Assembly: GCA_000320605.2 (NCBI GenBank)
Contig: KB445800.1
Location: forward strand, 1,422,383-1,486,382
Origin: Gelatoporia subvermispora B
Taxonomy: Eukaryota; Basidiomycota; Agaricomycetes; Polyporales; Gelatoporiaceae
DNA length: 64,000 nucleotides
Direction of reading: 5' to 3'
The notes under the pieces are model-generated. The model had not been told where the DNA came from and made no database searches. It saw only the letters and a program-made list of their open reading frames with translations. A program made the translations under genes and the position numbers. This document shows, piece by piece, positions 12,708-23,397 of the stretch (the first letter of the stretch is position 1; the number at the start of each line of letters is the position of its first letter).

Positions 12708-13736
12708 ATGGTGCTAGATTCATCTGCAATGTAACGCTATTTGCGTACACGTTGAGAGCGGCGCAAGCAGTACAAACCATATAGAACCCACCTGGCTGTG
12801 CGTTCTTCGTTTCTCCTTCCCCCAGGTACACAACTACCATAGGCAGAAGAGCGAAATATCTGACCCTGGAAACCCGGAAGGTTGCACAGAGAGCTGGAGA
12901 AAAGGCTAGAGAGTCTACAGAAGAGTATGTGAGTCCTGCTCAAAGGAAGACCGTCTATCTAACCTCATCTCTCGTAGGAGTCGCGGGCGGCGCAAGCTCT
13001 ATAACGCTGCGGCATATGCCCGTCATAATCGTCGGCGGATAGGCAAATCTGCCACAGCCCAGAAGGGCACACATGGAAACACTGAGGGGGACGTGTCTGC
13101 CGAAGAGGATCTCTTTGGGCAGACATCAGATACAGAATACTGGTTGGATCATGTAGACCCGTGGGGGGACGTTCCGGAAGAACAGGAACAGGACGGCCAG
13201 GACCTGCCATGCGACCTTCCAATCGAGCTCATCAAACTTGCTCTCCAGCCAATGATGAATGCATCTGGTGTGGGCGTATCCGACGTATCTGACGTATCTG
13301 ACTCCGAGGTTTGTCTGGTCCCCTTCTCGTGGGCCCTGGAGACTTACTACTTGTCCCTAAACAGAGCACACACCACTCACTCGAAGAGGAACTATGCTAT
13401 ATGCTCCGTAGTGAGGGTCTTGCGCGAGTAGAGCATTGCTGTCAAGGTGCTGGGACAGTCGCCTATCGCATAAGCAAGGTGCTGTTTTTTGGCTTGATGG
13501 CGCAATGGAATGATCAATCCTCAAGTTCACAAACATCCGCAAAGTCCGAAATACGTCGCGAGTGGCTTGCCCGGCGCATCTTTTGTGTGTGGGAAGATAT
13601 CACCATTATAAACAATTCGCCCTCCCATCTCCTCGAGCTTCACGAGAAAGGGCATAACCGCTGGCAAATATTGGCTGACATGTATCTACTACAAAGGGCT
13701 ATGAGGACAAAGAGGGGCACTCAGGGATCTGGGTGA
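12708..13736 (+). CDS. small basic KDZ-borne protein, function unknown
   Basis: I can read four exons: 12,708-12,730, 12,826-12,924, 12,978-13,308 and 13,365-13,736. They join in phase to exactly 275 codons with all GT-AG borders (274 aa, starting MVLDSSAMYTTTIGRRAKYL). The first ~75 residues are strongly basic (KVAQRAGEKARES, then RRKLYNAAAYARHNRRR). The middle is acidic and low-complexity (DVPEEQEQDGQD; a VSDVSDVSDSE repeat). The C-terminal half looks helical. The basic stretch could bind nucleic acid, but there is no leucine zipper or zinc site. It is transcribed opposite to the two other element genes, starts about 435 bp from the accessory gene's start, and overlaps the transposase 3' end by 38 bp in antisense. 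No family was recognised. Confidence 0.55.
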
Positions 13737-16700
13737 TGAGATGGCATAGGTATTTACGAAAGTCCGGGATGTCATGTTCTTGCAATCCAGTCTTGTCGAA
13801 CCCGCAGAGTCTGGCCGCAATGGTCGCTAACACCCAAACTCCACAGTCATGTCCGTTGGTTTGTACAGCGGATGTCTGTAAATACAATGTCACACATCTC
13901 ATCGACAAAGAGTAAGACAACTTACAGTCATCGGAATTGCACACCACGGGCCCGATGGCACAGGGACAGATCCGATCGTAGAGACAGCAGCGAGTAACCT
14001 AGCAGCATGCTGAACAGAGCGTTGGTTAACAAATCCCGAAAGAGGAGGGAGGAGGATCGTACCCGGATGTCACATTTCCATTCGGTGGCATCTGCGAAAC
14101 TATCAAAGTGAAAGAATGTCCGGCGGCATAGATCGATAGTGACCAGTGTCCAGTGCCCCACTACACCAGGACGGTGAACAGGAACGATCCAGATATCCCG
14201 CTCCCTGTATGCAGAATGTCGAAGAGATCGTGCGAGAGCACCACCATCATCCTTTGTGTTAGCGTGAATGATATCCCATGTAGAGAAGATAGCGCATGGG
14301 CGCGCAGCCCGTGACGCTAGATGCCGCTGCAGTAAAACAGCACAACCATTGATACAGTCTGAGTTGAGGAGGCCAGCGGGATTGATCAGACTTTTGTAGT
14401 CGCTTGGCTCGATGACAACAGAGGTTGATGACGATATCCGTGGTAGATAACGTGTTACAGGGATGTACGTGCTGGGAATGGGGAATGTTGCGGTATGTAA
14501 TTCGGCTGGGATGTGTGACGAGAATAGATCCTACACCAATTGTGAGCATTGACAACGCAGGTTTCCACCGTAAAGCACATACCGGAGCTCTCCAGATGAA
14601 CCTCACCGGTAAGGAAGCGCCACCAGACGCTTCGGCAGGATTCGATTGGCTCTCAGGACCTTCCAAGTCGCTCTCGGAGTCGCTCTCGAAATTGTCCGAG
14701 GCCACAGATATTGCGGCCAGGTGATCCTGAGTCTCCTCGGGGAGATCTACTGCATCATCTGTCATCACAATCAATACATCGTAGAGCCAAAACTAAGGGA
14801 AATGCACCAATCTCCTCGCCTTCGGACTGACTGTCTTCAGATGCGCTCTCGTCCTCGTGCTCCAGGACCTCGAGGAAGTCAATCACTTCCAACAGATCAA
14901 GGCCGCGATTGGCGAAATCATCTTGAACGTTGTCGTCGTCATCCTCATCATCGCCTAACTGAGTGAATGTGGCCACGACAGGGGCAGCATCCTGAATAGG
15001 TTGGTACAATAAGCCATCGGATGTTTGCAGGATGTCTTCGACAATGCTTTGCGCCCATGTCACCTGTGACAGCAGGCGAGACGTCTTGTCAAGGGGATTT
15101 GCCCACATGCGCTGCAGGAGCGTCAGGTTATCGAGCCGATGTTGAATTATGGGGCGATAAAGAGAATCTGGACAGTATTCAGCATGTATAATGAGAATGA
15201 TGCGATGCTAACGTACTATCGACCATCTGCAGTGCTAACTGTGTGATGGCTATCTCCCGACCTAACCACCAACACATGTGATCTAGTTCGCGGTGAAGAC
15301 GTGATTCCTCCTCCACACAGCGTTCCATCTTGAGCAAGGCACGTATTGCCAAGCGCGTGCCTTGCTCATGTAACCATCGAGGCTTGTCATTACCGCTCGC
15401 CGGATAGACCCACACATCTTCGTAGAAGTCCGGGTCATTTCGCAGTTCGTTGACGTCAGTTGAGAGAGGACGAGGAATAGGAATAGTGTCGGCAATGCTA
15501 TGTGTGACCGCCAGATCTTGAAGCTTCTGAACATAGCGATTGAACTTTTGAATCGTGGAGCGGATCGCCGGCTGTCGTCGTGCAATTGATCGCCTAGTGT
15601 ATTGGTGTAACTTGGTACCTTACACGGAGATTCATCAGGCATCAAACCTATGGGAGAGGAGACACACTTACCTAAAGGATTATCTTTACCGCCAGCTGCT
15701 TGATCAATGCGATCAAACTCTAACAGTTGCGCGGTAACGCGCTTGCGAACGTTGAGTTTGATATCGCGGGCCAGGACCAACGTACGAACAAAGTCGGCAT
15801 GGACATCCTTCAACTCCGGGAAGACATCGGAGACGTTGAGGGAACCATACAAGGATTCAGCACGTTGGCTAAGATCGGCAGATAAGAATTGCAAAGCCTG
15901 GAGGATGGTGACAGAGTCAGGCATGGCAAGGTTCTCCTTGAACTTCTTCATCACATCTGCAATCGCCTCGTCGACGTGCTCGATCTCCGCTTGCAGCGCA
16001 AGCACTGCCTCGACGCCCTTCTTCAGACGGGAAGGTGCATCTACAATGATAGGCTTCAGTAATCAACACAAGAACTATCCAGACTATACGTACGAGCACG
16101 GATGGAGAGCTGGGCTTCTTGTTGCATCGCCCATTGGTGCCGAAGCTCGGCTACAGAGATCTGAGAGTCCACGACAATCTTCTTGGCTTCCGTATATTGC
16201 GCCCACACACCATCCTTGAGCTTCCGTGTGATCCATGCGCCGAGATGATCGCGCATCTCATCGCCGATAGCACGTACTTGCCGATCCAGGATCCAGATCC
16301 GGCGAGATCTCTGCACAGCATATCAGCACGTACCAGGATTATTGAGGAGTCACATACCGCCGACGTCCTGGTCACCGGGATCAAAACACGTAGGCAAGAC
16401 CATAGTCTCTCCACACCTTCACCATCGCGCAAGCCAAGCCCCGGTGCTAACCGTGGGTTGTAGACGAGCTGGCATACCCATTCATGTCCATACGCATGCA
16501 TGACTGAGACCGCCCACACTAGGCGGGACACAATGTGTGCAGGAAGAAGATCATACTGAAACAACATGTCATCAGTAGCGGAAGGACAGGATGAAGGGGA
16601 TCCTCACGAGATTAATACTTCGGTCTGTCGTGCAGCCGATATCATATAGCCCCGCAACAGTGGCATTATCCGGTAGTAACAAAAACAGCCAGAGAATCAG

Positions 16701-18427
16701 AGAGATTGCATACTTCTGCTGCTCGCCAGGCGTGTCGATGTTAGCCATGAGGATGGGGATGTCATGACTACAGACGAGCGCCATGACACCGGTGTCATCA
16801 AAGCGCTCCGGATCAGTCTTTGCCTTCTCCTCGTTGGCAGCTTCGTGACCATGCTGGCAGCTGTCGACGGCAGCATCAGGGACCTTGGGTACGTAATCTG
16901 GTTTGGGTGGCTTCTGCCGTTGCTGGCCAATCCAAGTGCCAACCGCGTCAACGAACACCTTCGGGAGAAAGTATTCAGGATCGTAAAAGGCCGGTTTATC
17001 ACCAGCCTTTCGCATGTGACGATGGCTGAAGTTGCCGTCTACCGCAACAGCAATATCTGCACCGCTGGAGAATGCCGTGATATCAGACATCACATCCGTG
17101 CAGATGAGATTCGGACATACTCTGCGAAGCTCTGCCCAAATGTTTCACCGCCAAAACACGCTGGGCAGCGGCGTTGAAGGACCGGGTCGCAGGTTGTTCG
17201 CGGCTCAGGCGGCTGCTCCGGCACGAACGGCGATATCAACTCGGATAGACTGACTTCGAGCGTGGCAGCGTTAGCAACTTTGCGGGACCTACGGCGGTGT
17301 TTCTTGGTAAATGGAATCTCGCTCGAGGATGCGACAGGTGGCGCACATGTTGCGACAGGTGATATGATGGAAGTATCATCGGAAGTTGGGTCGGATGAGG
17401 ATGCGCGATGTACAGGAGGTTTGAGATGGTCGGTTACTATGCGGCGTGCTTTGTCGATAGCACGGTCGATGTCACGCTCAACGAGAACCCGGAGACTGTC
17501 ATACCACTGAACGGCATGTCCTAGTGGCTTCCGAAATGGATCAGTCAGAGGTTCACCCTGAAGATACATGAGCACGGTCGAGATCACCCGGATAATGAAC
17601 GCACCTTATGATCTAGTATCCTCCACCCACGCTTTGTGTAAAATTGTCGTATTGCCCGCGCTAGGGCCGTAACAGCATCCCCCGAGCGTTCGAACAGGGA
17701 AAGATATAGATCCAGAAGATCTATAGAGACTGCCGTCCGAGGTAGTGTGGGGGACGTGGGGAACATGCCAGACGCGACCAATACATTTGGGAGAGGATTG
17801 CATTCGCAGAACGGGACGCTGATGGTATCATAATCTGGGAAAGGGGAAATCAGCAGGATGAGATGCATGAGGTAGGGATGATCACGTACGATCCCAAAAC
17901 AACAAGTTCATGTCTTGATGTACCACCATGCACATCCCAGTCAAACACATATGCATGGGCGTGAAAGTAGAGGCCACGGGACGGCCCGCGCTGCGCTGCA
18001 GGTATTCTAGCAGCGGAGTGGCAAGCAACGGCAGTAAACCCGTCCAACGGCCGTATAAGCGTTGCGCTGTGAGAGGTGCAGGCTGTCGGTAGCGCTTCTT
18101 CTTGGGCGTGGTCGCTGCTGAGGTGGAGGGAGCATCGGAGGCATCCACACCGGATGGTGGATCCGAGGACGGAGGGCAAGAGGTATCCTGGAATGCATCC
18201 GACGATGGTTCCGCGAATGGATCCAGTGCCGGAGAGCTGGACCCTGCGCCAGGACTATCAATGAGTCCCTGGAGCCGCCGTCGTAGAGCCTGGAGTTGTA
18301 GGTCGCGTCCCAGAAACTGAACCGGCATCTGATTAGCAATGTGCCCACGGGCTCTCTTTGTTGGTGACACAAAGTGCCTTCCAAGACCGCGTAGAAAAGG
18401 TTGCAGGTCGCGCGACGAGCGTGTCAT
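13699..18427 (-). CDS. CxC1-type KDZ transposase with C-terminal Ulp1 protease domain
   Basis: The start is ATG 18,427 (MTRSSRDLQPFLRGLGRHF). In order the exons give: a CxC1-like region (FCECNPLPNVLVASGMFP, about 17,800); RCPACFGGETFGQSF; the catalytic core with AVDGNFSHRHMRKAGDKP (about 17,020), DDTGVMALVCSHD, YAISLILWLFLLLPDNATV, LYDIGC, VMHAYGHEWVCQLVYNPR and GLRDGEGVERLW (about 16,440); then a helical region ending MERCVEEESRLHRELDHMC. An acidic linker (GDDEDDDDNVQDD) follows. The final exons form a Ulp1-like cysteine protease: SDCINGC, then HWTLVTIDLCRRTFFHFDSF, then QTNGHDCGVWVLATIAARL, ending IPECPSLSS at 13,699. The protease His-Asp-Gln-Cys set is present. The KDZ part would act as a DDE-type nuclease. 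The protease part may process SUMO-like modifiers. Reading both parts as one gene is an inference, since two adjacent genes near 14,800 are also possible. Confidence 0.85.
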
Positions 18428-18678
18428 TGTGAGGTCCGAGCTACAGATACAGCAAGAGGACCCTTGCAGGGCACACAGAACAGCGACGGCATTGCGGGGA
18501 GGCGGGCTGCGAGCGACGCGACGGCGGCGGCGCTGAAAAACGCGACTCATATCGAGAGCATACCCCCGGGAGCATACAGAGCGTATCCGGGATGGCGGTC
18601 GACTATCGCGAGTCAAAACAGGCAAGCCGAGGTCAAATCGCACGCGCGGACGGATGGCGCCCGCCGGGGATATTCTCG
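18428..18678. promoter_or_regulatory. KDZ transposase upstream region
   Basis: The 250 bp between the transposase start and the right TIR must hold the transposase promoter and 5' UTR. An in-frame open stretch extends upstream of ATG 18,427. I prefer the inner ATG because its product aligns with the N-terminus of the second KDZ transposase at 63,611. Confidence 0.45.
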
Positions 18679-18767
18679 GGGATAGGGCCAGTTAGGCCCT
18701 TCGGACACATGACATCGAAGGGCTTAAGAAGCACCTTACGTAAGCGATAGATGGCTGGACTGAGGTG
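18679..18767 (-). repeat. KDZ right terminal inverted repeat, 89 bp
   Basis: Exact inverted copy of 6,687-6,775, ending CTGAGGTG directly before the duplicated CAATACGG. Confidence 0.95.
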
Positions 18768-18775
18768 CAATACGG
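18768..18775 (+). repeat. 8-bp target site duplication, right
   Basis: CAATACGG, identical to 6,679-6,686. Confidence 0.93.
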
Positions 18776-19060
18776 GTTGGTGATTTCTGTCTTTACACAT
18801 AGCGCCCAAAATAGAACAGTCATCCATCTCATTCAGATGTTTTGTTCAAATTACAATAGATATCGAGACTTCCTCAACACCGGGCGGTGATTTCATCGTC
18901 GCACAGAGCGTCCAATATAGAACAAGTCATCTACCAACAAGTAAACCATCTTCATTCGGACGTCTCGTTCAAATCATGATAGACATCGTGACCTCAACAC
19001 CAGTTCATGATGTCATCATCGTAGAGCGTCCAAAAAACGATCAGATTCTGACGACATCAT
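18776..19060 (+). repeat. degenerate ~120-bp minisatellite, units A (right half), B and C
   Basis: Unit B (about 18,837-18,958) and unit C (about 18,959-19,060) share the order ttcaaat..aatagatatcg..cctcaacacc..gtgat..catcgt..agagcgtccaa. The sequence from 18,776 continues unit A after the transposon (ggtgatttctgtc, then agcgcccaaaatagaac). The units are diverged and lie just upstream of the DUF6533 gene at 19.2 kb. Confidence 0.7.
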
Positions 19061-19183
19061 GGTTACCGACTCCTACAAACTCGTTGCCAAGTCGCTGGAA
19101 TGTGTACGATGACCCCCTAAAATAAGTCTCGATTTAGCAATCGTAGTCCAGTTGCGCTCCTCGTGAGTCTCTTCCATGATTAA

Positions 19184-20651
19184 GTGGAATCCAGGCAGAT
19201 ACAGTCGGCAGTCTTCGCAGCAACAGCAGGTACAATTATTTACTCCCTGGGTCCGAGAACCCCCATCAACAATTTGAAGCCCTGTATTCCTATGATTACT
19301 GTCTCAATTTGGACGATGAAATCCGCTTCTTCTGGAACACCCAATTGTCTATCTCATCTGCGATCTTCTACGTGGTGCGATACACAGTGCTACTCAATGC
19401 CGCCTTCGTCGTTGCGGATCTATATCCTTACTGGACGCGTACAAGTCTTGTGAGTGATCCCTCTCACAATGCTTCCATTCAATGATCTATATGCTTTGTT
19501 AGGCGTCGGTATCCGGCATATCCAGCTAGCCTGGTATCAGCGTATTGATTCGGATTACATGCTTTTAGATGTGCGATCCTCATCCGAACGGAAATGGCCA
19601 TGGACATTGCCGCATTGGTCGCTGTCGTTAGTAAGAAATACTTTGGTACCCATCCCTCGAGCATTGATAAGCAGGACTAGTCTTCTCCGCGACACGCGTG
19701 TGGGCCGTTCACGCAAAAAATCTCAAATTCTTCCTGATAGTTCTGCTGTGCGGTCTTATAAATCCTGTCATTCAAATCGTCAGTAATCAGTACTTAACTA
19801 GTCGTCGCTCTCAAAAACATACTTCATGCGCAGTATACATTTGCCAAATCGCAGACCGAGTTTGTGGACGACATTCCAGAATATGCCGCTTGTTCATTCC
19901 ACACATCCATCGATGAGAGTGTTTACGAAAAGTGAGTCATCAACGACTGATATGTGCACCAATATTGAACGTCACTTAGATGTAGGTTTCATCACACTTT
20001 GAGAACAATATGAGCTCACTGCACTCGTTCAGGGATGATGGGTGCAAGGGCATCCTCGATAGTGTCGGACGGGCTCGTCTTGCTGCTGACCTGGATGCCG
20101 GTGCAACCGATCAAGAAGGTGTCTCTGAAGGAGATCATCAGCCTTAGGGCTACGATTCCCGCAGTCTTGATACGAGACGGTGCGTTGTTCCACGGTCAGC
20201 GCGGAAACTCGATAGTAACTTGGTTCCTCAGGTGGCATATACTTTGGGTATGTGACTAATTTGCAGCTCAGAAAGTGAGTTTAACCACCTTAGAGAATTT
20301 TGCTAGTCATCAATGCCGTCGGTCTTGCAATTGGTGGCGTCGACGTGCGTCATCTTTCTCTCTGCTTTCGTGTCACCTTACTCATAATTTCTCCCAGTAC
20401 ATCCAAGTGGTGTCGATGCTCCTGTGTATGTACGTGAAAGAAGATGGTGGTTATTTTTATGATTGACTGGCCCATCCAACAAAAGTCTCACCTCCATACT
20501 GATGGGAAGGTTCATGCTTGATCTTCGGCGCGCATCCCATGGCGTGATTCCCAATTTGACAACATTCACCGTCGGGTCAGTCGCCTTCGCCAGTCGTCCA
20601 GATCAGGGCGGAATCACCACAGGAGTCTCGGGGAATAGCATATACGAATAG
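19184..20651 (+). CDS. DUF6533 multi-spanning membrane protein (start unresolved, possibly decayed)
   Basis: The exons can be read in family order: IQSAVFAATA (about 19,200); YDYCLNLDDEIRFFWNTQ (about 19,300), followed by hydrophobic residues ending YWTRTSL and a GT donor; RCAILIRTEMAMDIAALVAV (about 19,570); FSATRVWAVHAKNLKFF, then LIVLLCGLINPVIQIV (about 19,690-19,790); ARASSIVSDGLVLLLTWMPV (about 20,045); and a final exon KSLTSILMGRFMLDLRRASH ending at a stop at 20,651. DUF6533 proteins are fungal polytopic membrane proteins of unknown role. The first ATG is unclear: the open frame at 19,184 begins with GTG, and an ATG at 19,177 is in another frame. Some exon joins near 19,900-20,450 could not be settled. 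It is closely related to the relic at 1.5-2.5 kb. Confidence 0.5.
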
Positions 20652-23397
20652 ATAGAAGTCGAGCGAATGTCGATATACCAACTAATTAAATTCGAAAATG
20701 AGGTGAATTTACATTCCGCACAGTGGAAAATGTTCCAGACGATACTGGTTTATCTGACGTTGTACGGGTACGCGTTGACCTATCGTACCAATGGGAATTT
20801 GCGGCAACAATTGGCAGGTTGCGTTGATAAATGGACGTCAATGTTTCTAGAGGTTGTTGACATAGACTCAAACCAGGTCCCGTGGGACGCCGTAGGAGGA
20901 CGAACGGTTCATATGTGTTGTGGAGATACAATTCTGGTTCCAGAAGATCTGGCCGAATGAGTTCTTAGGCTAGTCATGTCTGTGGCGCTCAACACAGCCT
21001 TTCGGACATGCTGTACTGCGATCCCAATTGATCTCGAACAGCGGTACCGTGTGACTGAGTCCCTTGGTTGCTACTGACCTGTGTATGACGTGGCGTAGCA
21101 TGTCTGTCTCATGTTCGTGCCATCGTCCACGATTCTACACTGATATACCTGTGTGAGGACTACGTATTCTGAGGCGTTCGTCTGGCCTGTTTGACGTTGA
21201 ATATAGCTCGCAGTGCGCAGGTTGCACGTTGTTCTGCTATAACAATAGACAATGCAATGAACCGAAGTCTCAGCGCGGTCGCGGGACTCCTCGACAGATA
21301 TCAAGAGGATACCAGTGGTGCGTCGCCGGCTTAGGTCCGGTTGTCATCATGCACGGTTGAGTTCTGTCGAGGACAATGCGCAAATGCAGACAATCTCCAG
21401 TTGTGCTAGGTCCCGAAAATGTGCAGAGTGCATGATCATCGTCGCTCCAATCGTAGGATTCGAAGTATGACGTAGAGATTGAACGTTGCACCGTCCTGGA
21501 CAGTAGCAAAAGACAATAGAAGGCCGGGTATTCACTCGTGCATGGAAGGCAACGCAGTCAGCGGTAGCCCGGTACAATACACGGAAATTACTAGGCTTTA
21601 CCGACACGGCATATCCGGAGGCCATCCTGATCAAATCCAGCGTGTTGGCCAAATAAGGATAGTGATCGACATCGCGAGCACAGAATTCGTCCTTGATAAG
21701 CTTGATCGACGGCGAAGCTACGTACAAGAAAGTCATCGAGCCCCTAACCCGGATTCTGGAAGAACACGACGGAGGATTGCTATCGATGGGCAGCCGGCAT
21801 GCCGTCAGGACATACAAGAGCCCGCGCCGGCCTACAAATTGTGGAGGGAGTGCACGGAGCACGTTCGCGTTAAGACACCGAGCGAGTGCGCGGGGAGGAA
21901 CGTGGGCTGGCTGTGCGCGCACGAGAGGGCCACGCAAGGGGGAGATCGGCGTGCGGTGTGCAGCATTAATCCCGCAGGGCGGCGGGGTTCCTCTGGGTTC
22001 CTGCGCCGAGGATCTGCCGGACAGCGAGCACTTGGGGCGGTGGTGCCTCTCTGAGGGACGCGGCGGGTGCGATGCGGATGATGGACGAATGCGGAAGGAA
22101 AACATATGGAAGGCCAGAGCGGGCGCGGCGGGCCCGGACCACGCACCACGGCTAGCGGCGGCTACCAACGGCTCGCAGCGGCTCTGTCCGTTTGGGTGCG
22201 ACGCGAGATCCGTTCGCGGGGCCTCCCCTGACACCCTGACAACCCGCTGCCGAGCGCGCTGAGACACTTTGCTCGCTGTCGCTCGCGGCGAGCGGCAACA
22301 GGGTCGGGCAGCGATGAGCAGACGGAGCGGCTGGGTGCAGAGAGGCGGCCGGAGCCGGCGGTAAAGGGGAGCGGAAGGGCGGACAAGGACCCCTGAAAGC
22401 GTTCCAATGTAAGGATGGCAAACCATCTCCACGATGACGGTCATTTTTGGCCTATCTCCTCGTTGAAAATCCGGAAAAAAGAGTCGAAGAACTGGAACAG
22501 CTACCTGTTAGTTCGGCCGCAAATGCGCCAAATGGTGCAGGCTGAATCTGCACTGTGTGTATGTTGGTTGTTTCCGACCATTCCGCGATTAGTTTTAGCA
22601 CATTGTCGGGACGAATTCGCTCGAGGCGTGAAGCCGTGGGCTGGAATGACAGCTAGTCAGGAGGCTGGCGTCATCTCGACACTATGGATAACTCACCGTC
22701 ATTGATTATGCTTGGCTTGGAGCGGCCTTCGACCACTCTGAATGGATTGAATAAGGTAGCATCATTTTTGTGTACCCTCGTTCATGTCCCGCGGTTTCAC
22801 GGCACGATGGCCACATAAACACCACTGCGTCGCGGTGATCTACATGAAGAGAAAGACGGTAAGTACTCGTGGATGCAGCGAGTCCGTTACGAAAAAACAA
22901 CTCGTTACAGCTGGGAGAGAAATGATAGACCCCTCAGCATTGTCCCATTATTTATCTACAGCGAACGATGCCTACCGACTGCTGTGAACCCGCGGTCACA
23001 TTTTGGCCCGCCCCGCCGACCAAACGCTCCTCAAATTGAAGCCAGATTTCTCTTCGCGAGAGACAAGCTGGCAAAGCGTTCTGTTGGTTTTTGTCATGTG
23101 TAATTGGGTGGAACTCGGCAGTCTCAGGGGTCCCGGCGGAGGACGCGGGGATGACGTACTCACACGTGATTGGTCCGGATATGGGCAGGGACGCTCGCGA
23201 TGCGGGGTCGATATCTCGACTCGCTACCTCTCGCTGCTCATATATCTTCCCCTTACAACTACTTGTAACTAACAGGTCTCACTTTTCCCTCGAACTTTCA
23301 TTCCCCTCCCGAACTTACGAGTCGCCCTCGTCGTCCGACTCAACGCCCGACGCCAGACAATCGACGCCCGACTCGACTCCCGACTCTCGACATCGTA
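20652..23397. other. long intergenic region with GC-rich island
   Basis: No gene was recognised over 2.7 kb. From about 21,840 to 22,400 the sequence becomes strikingly GC- and CpG-rich, which keeps frames open on both strands by composition alone. The last ~400 bp are the promoter side of the trehalose phosphatase gene. They include a CT-rich stretch (about 23,270-23,395) typical of basidiomycete transcription starts, and CCCCT/AGGGG motifs at 22,930, 23,126 and 23,249 that could be STRE-like stress elements or chance. Confidence 0.4.

Larger units (their letters stand above)
6687..18767. mobile_element. complete KDZ (CxC1 clade) DNA transposon, 12.08 kb
   Basis: The element is bounded by perfect 89-bp inverted repeats that start CACCTCAGTCCAGCC, and by an 8-bp direct duplication CAATACGG at 6,679-6,686 and 18,768-18,775. 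It carries a KDZ transposase with a Ulp1-type C-terminal domain, a long disordered accessory gene on the same strand, and a 274-codon gene on the opposite strand. Long KDZ elements with 8-bp target duplications are known for the Kyakuja-Dileera-Zisupton superfamily. Perfect TIRs, a perfect target duplication and largely open coding regions suggest recent insertion. I did not find a TET/JBP-type dioxygenase gene, which some mushroom KDZ elements carry. Confidence 0.93.

Noticed and set aside
6687..18767. TET/JBP dioxygenase cargo, expected in some mushroom KDZ elements
   Set aside because: I looked for the HxD...H iron-binding pattern in all long frames of the element and did not see a convincing one.
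21347..22444. 365-codon minus-strand open frame
   Set aside because: It lies over the GC-rich island, has comparable open frames on the plus strand, and shows no domain, intron pattern or protein-like composition.
22930..23260. CCCCT/AGGGG stress elements before the trehalose phosphatase gene
   Set aside because: The motif is only 5 bp and is expected often by chance. It is mentioned as possible but not called as a feature.
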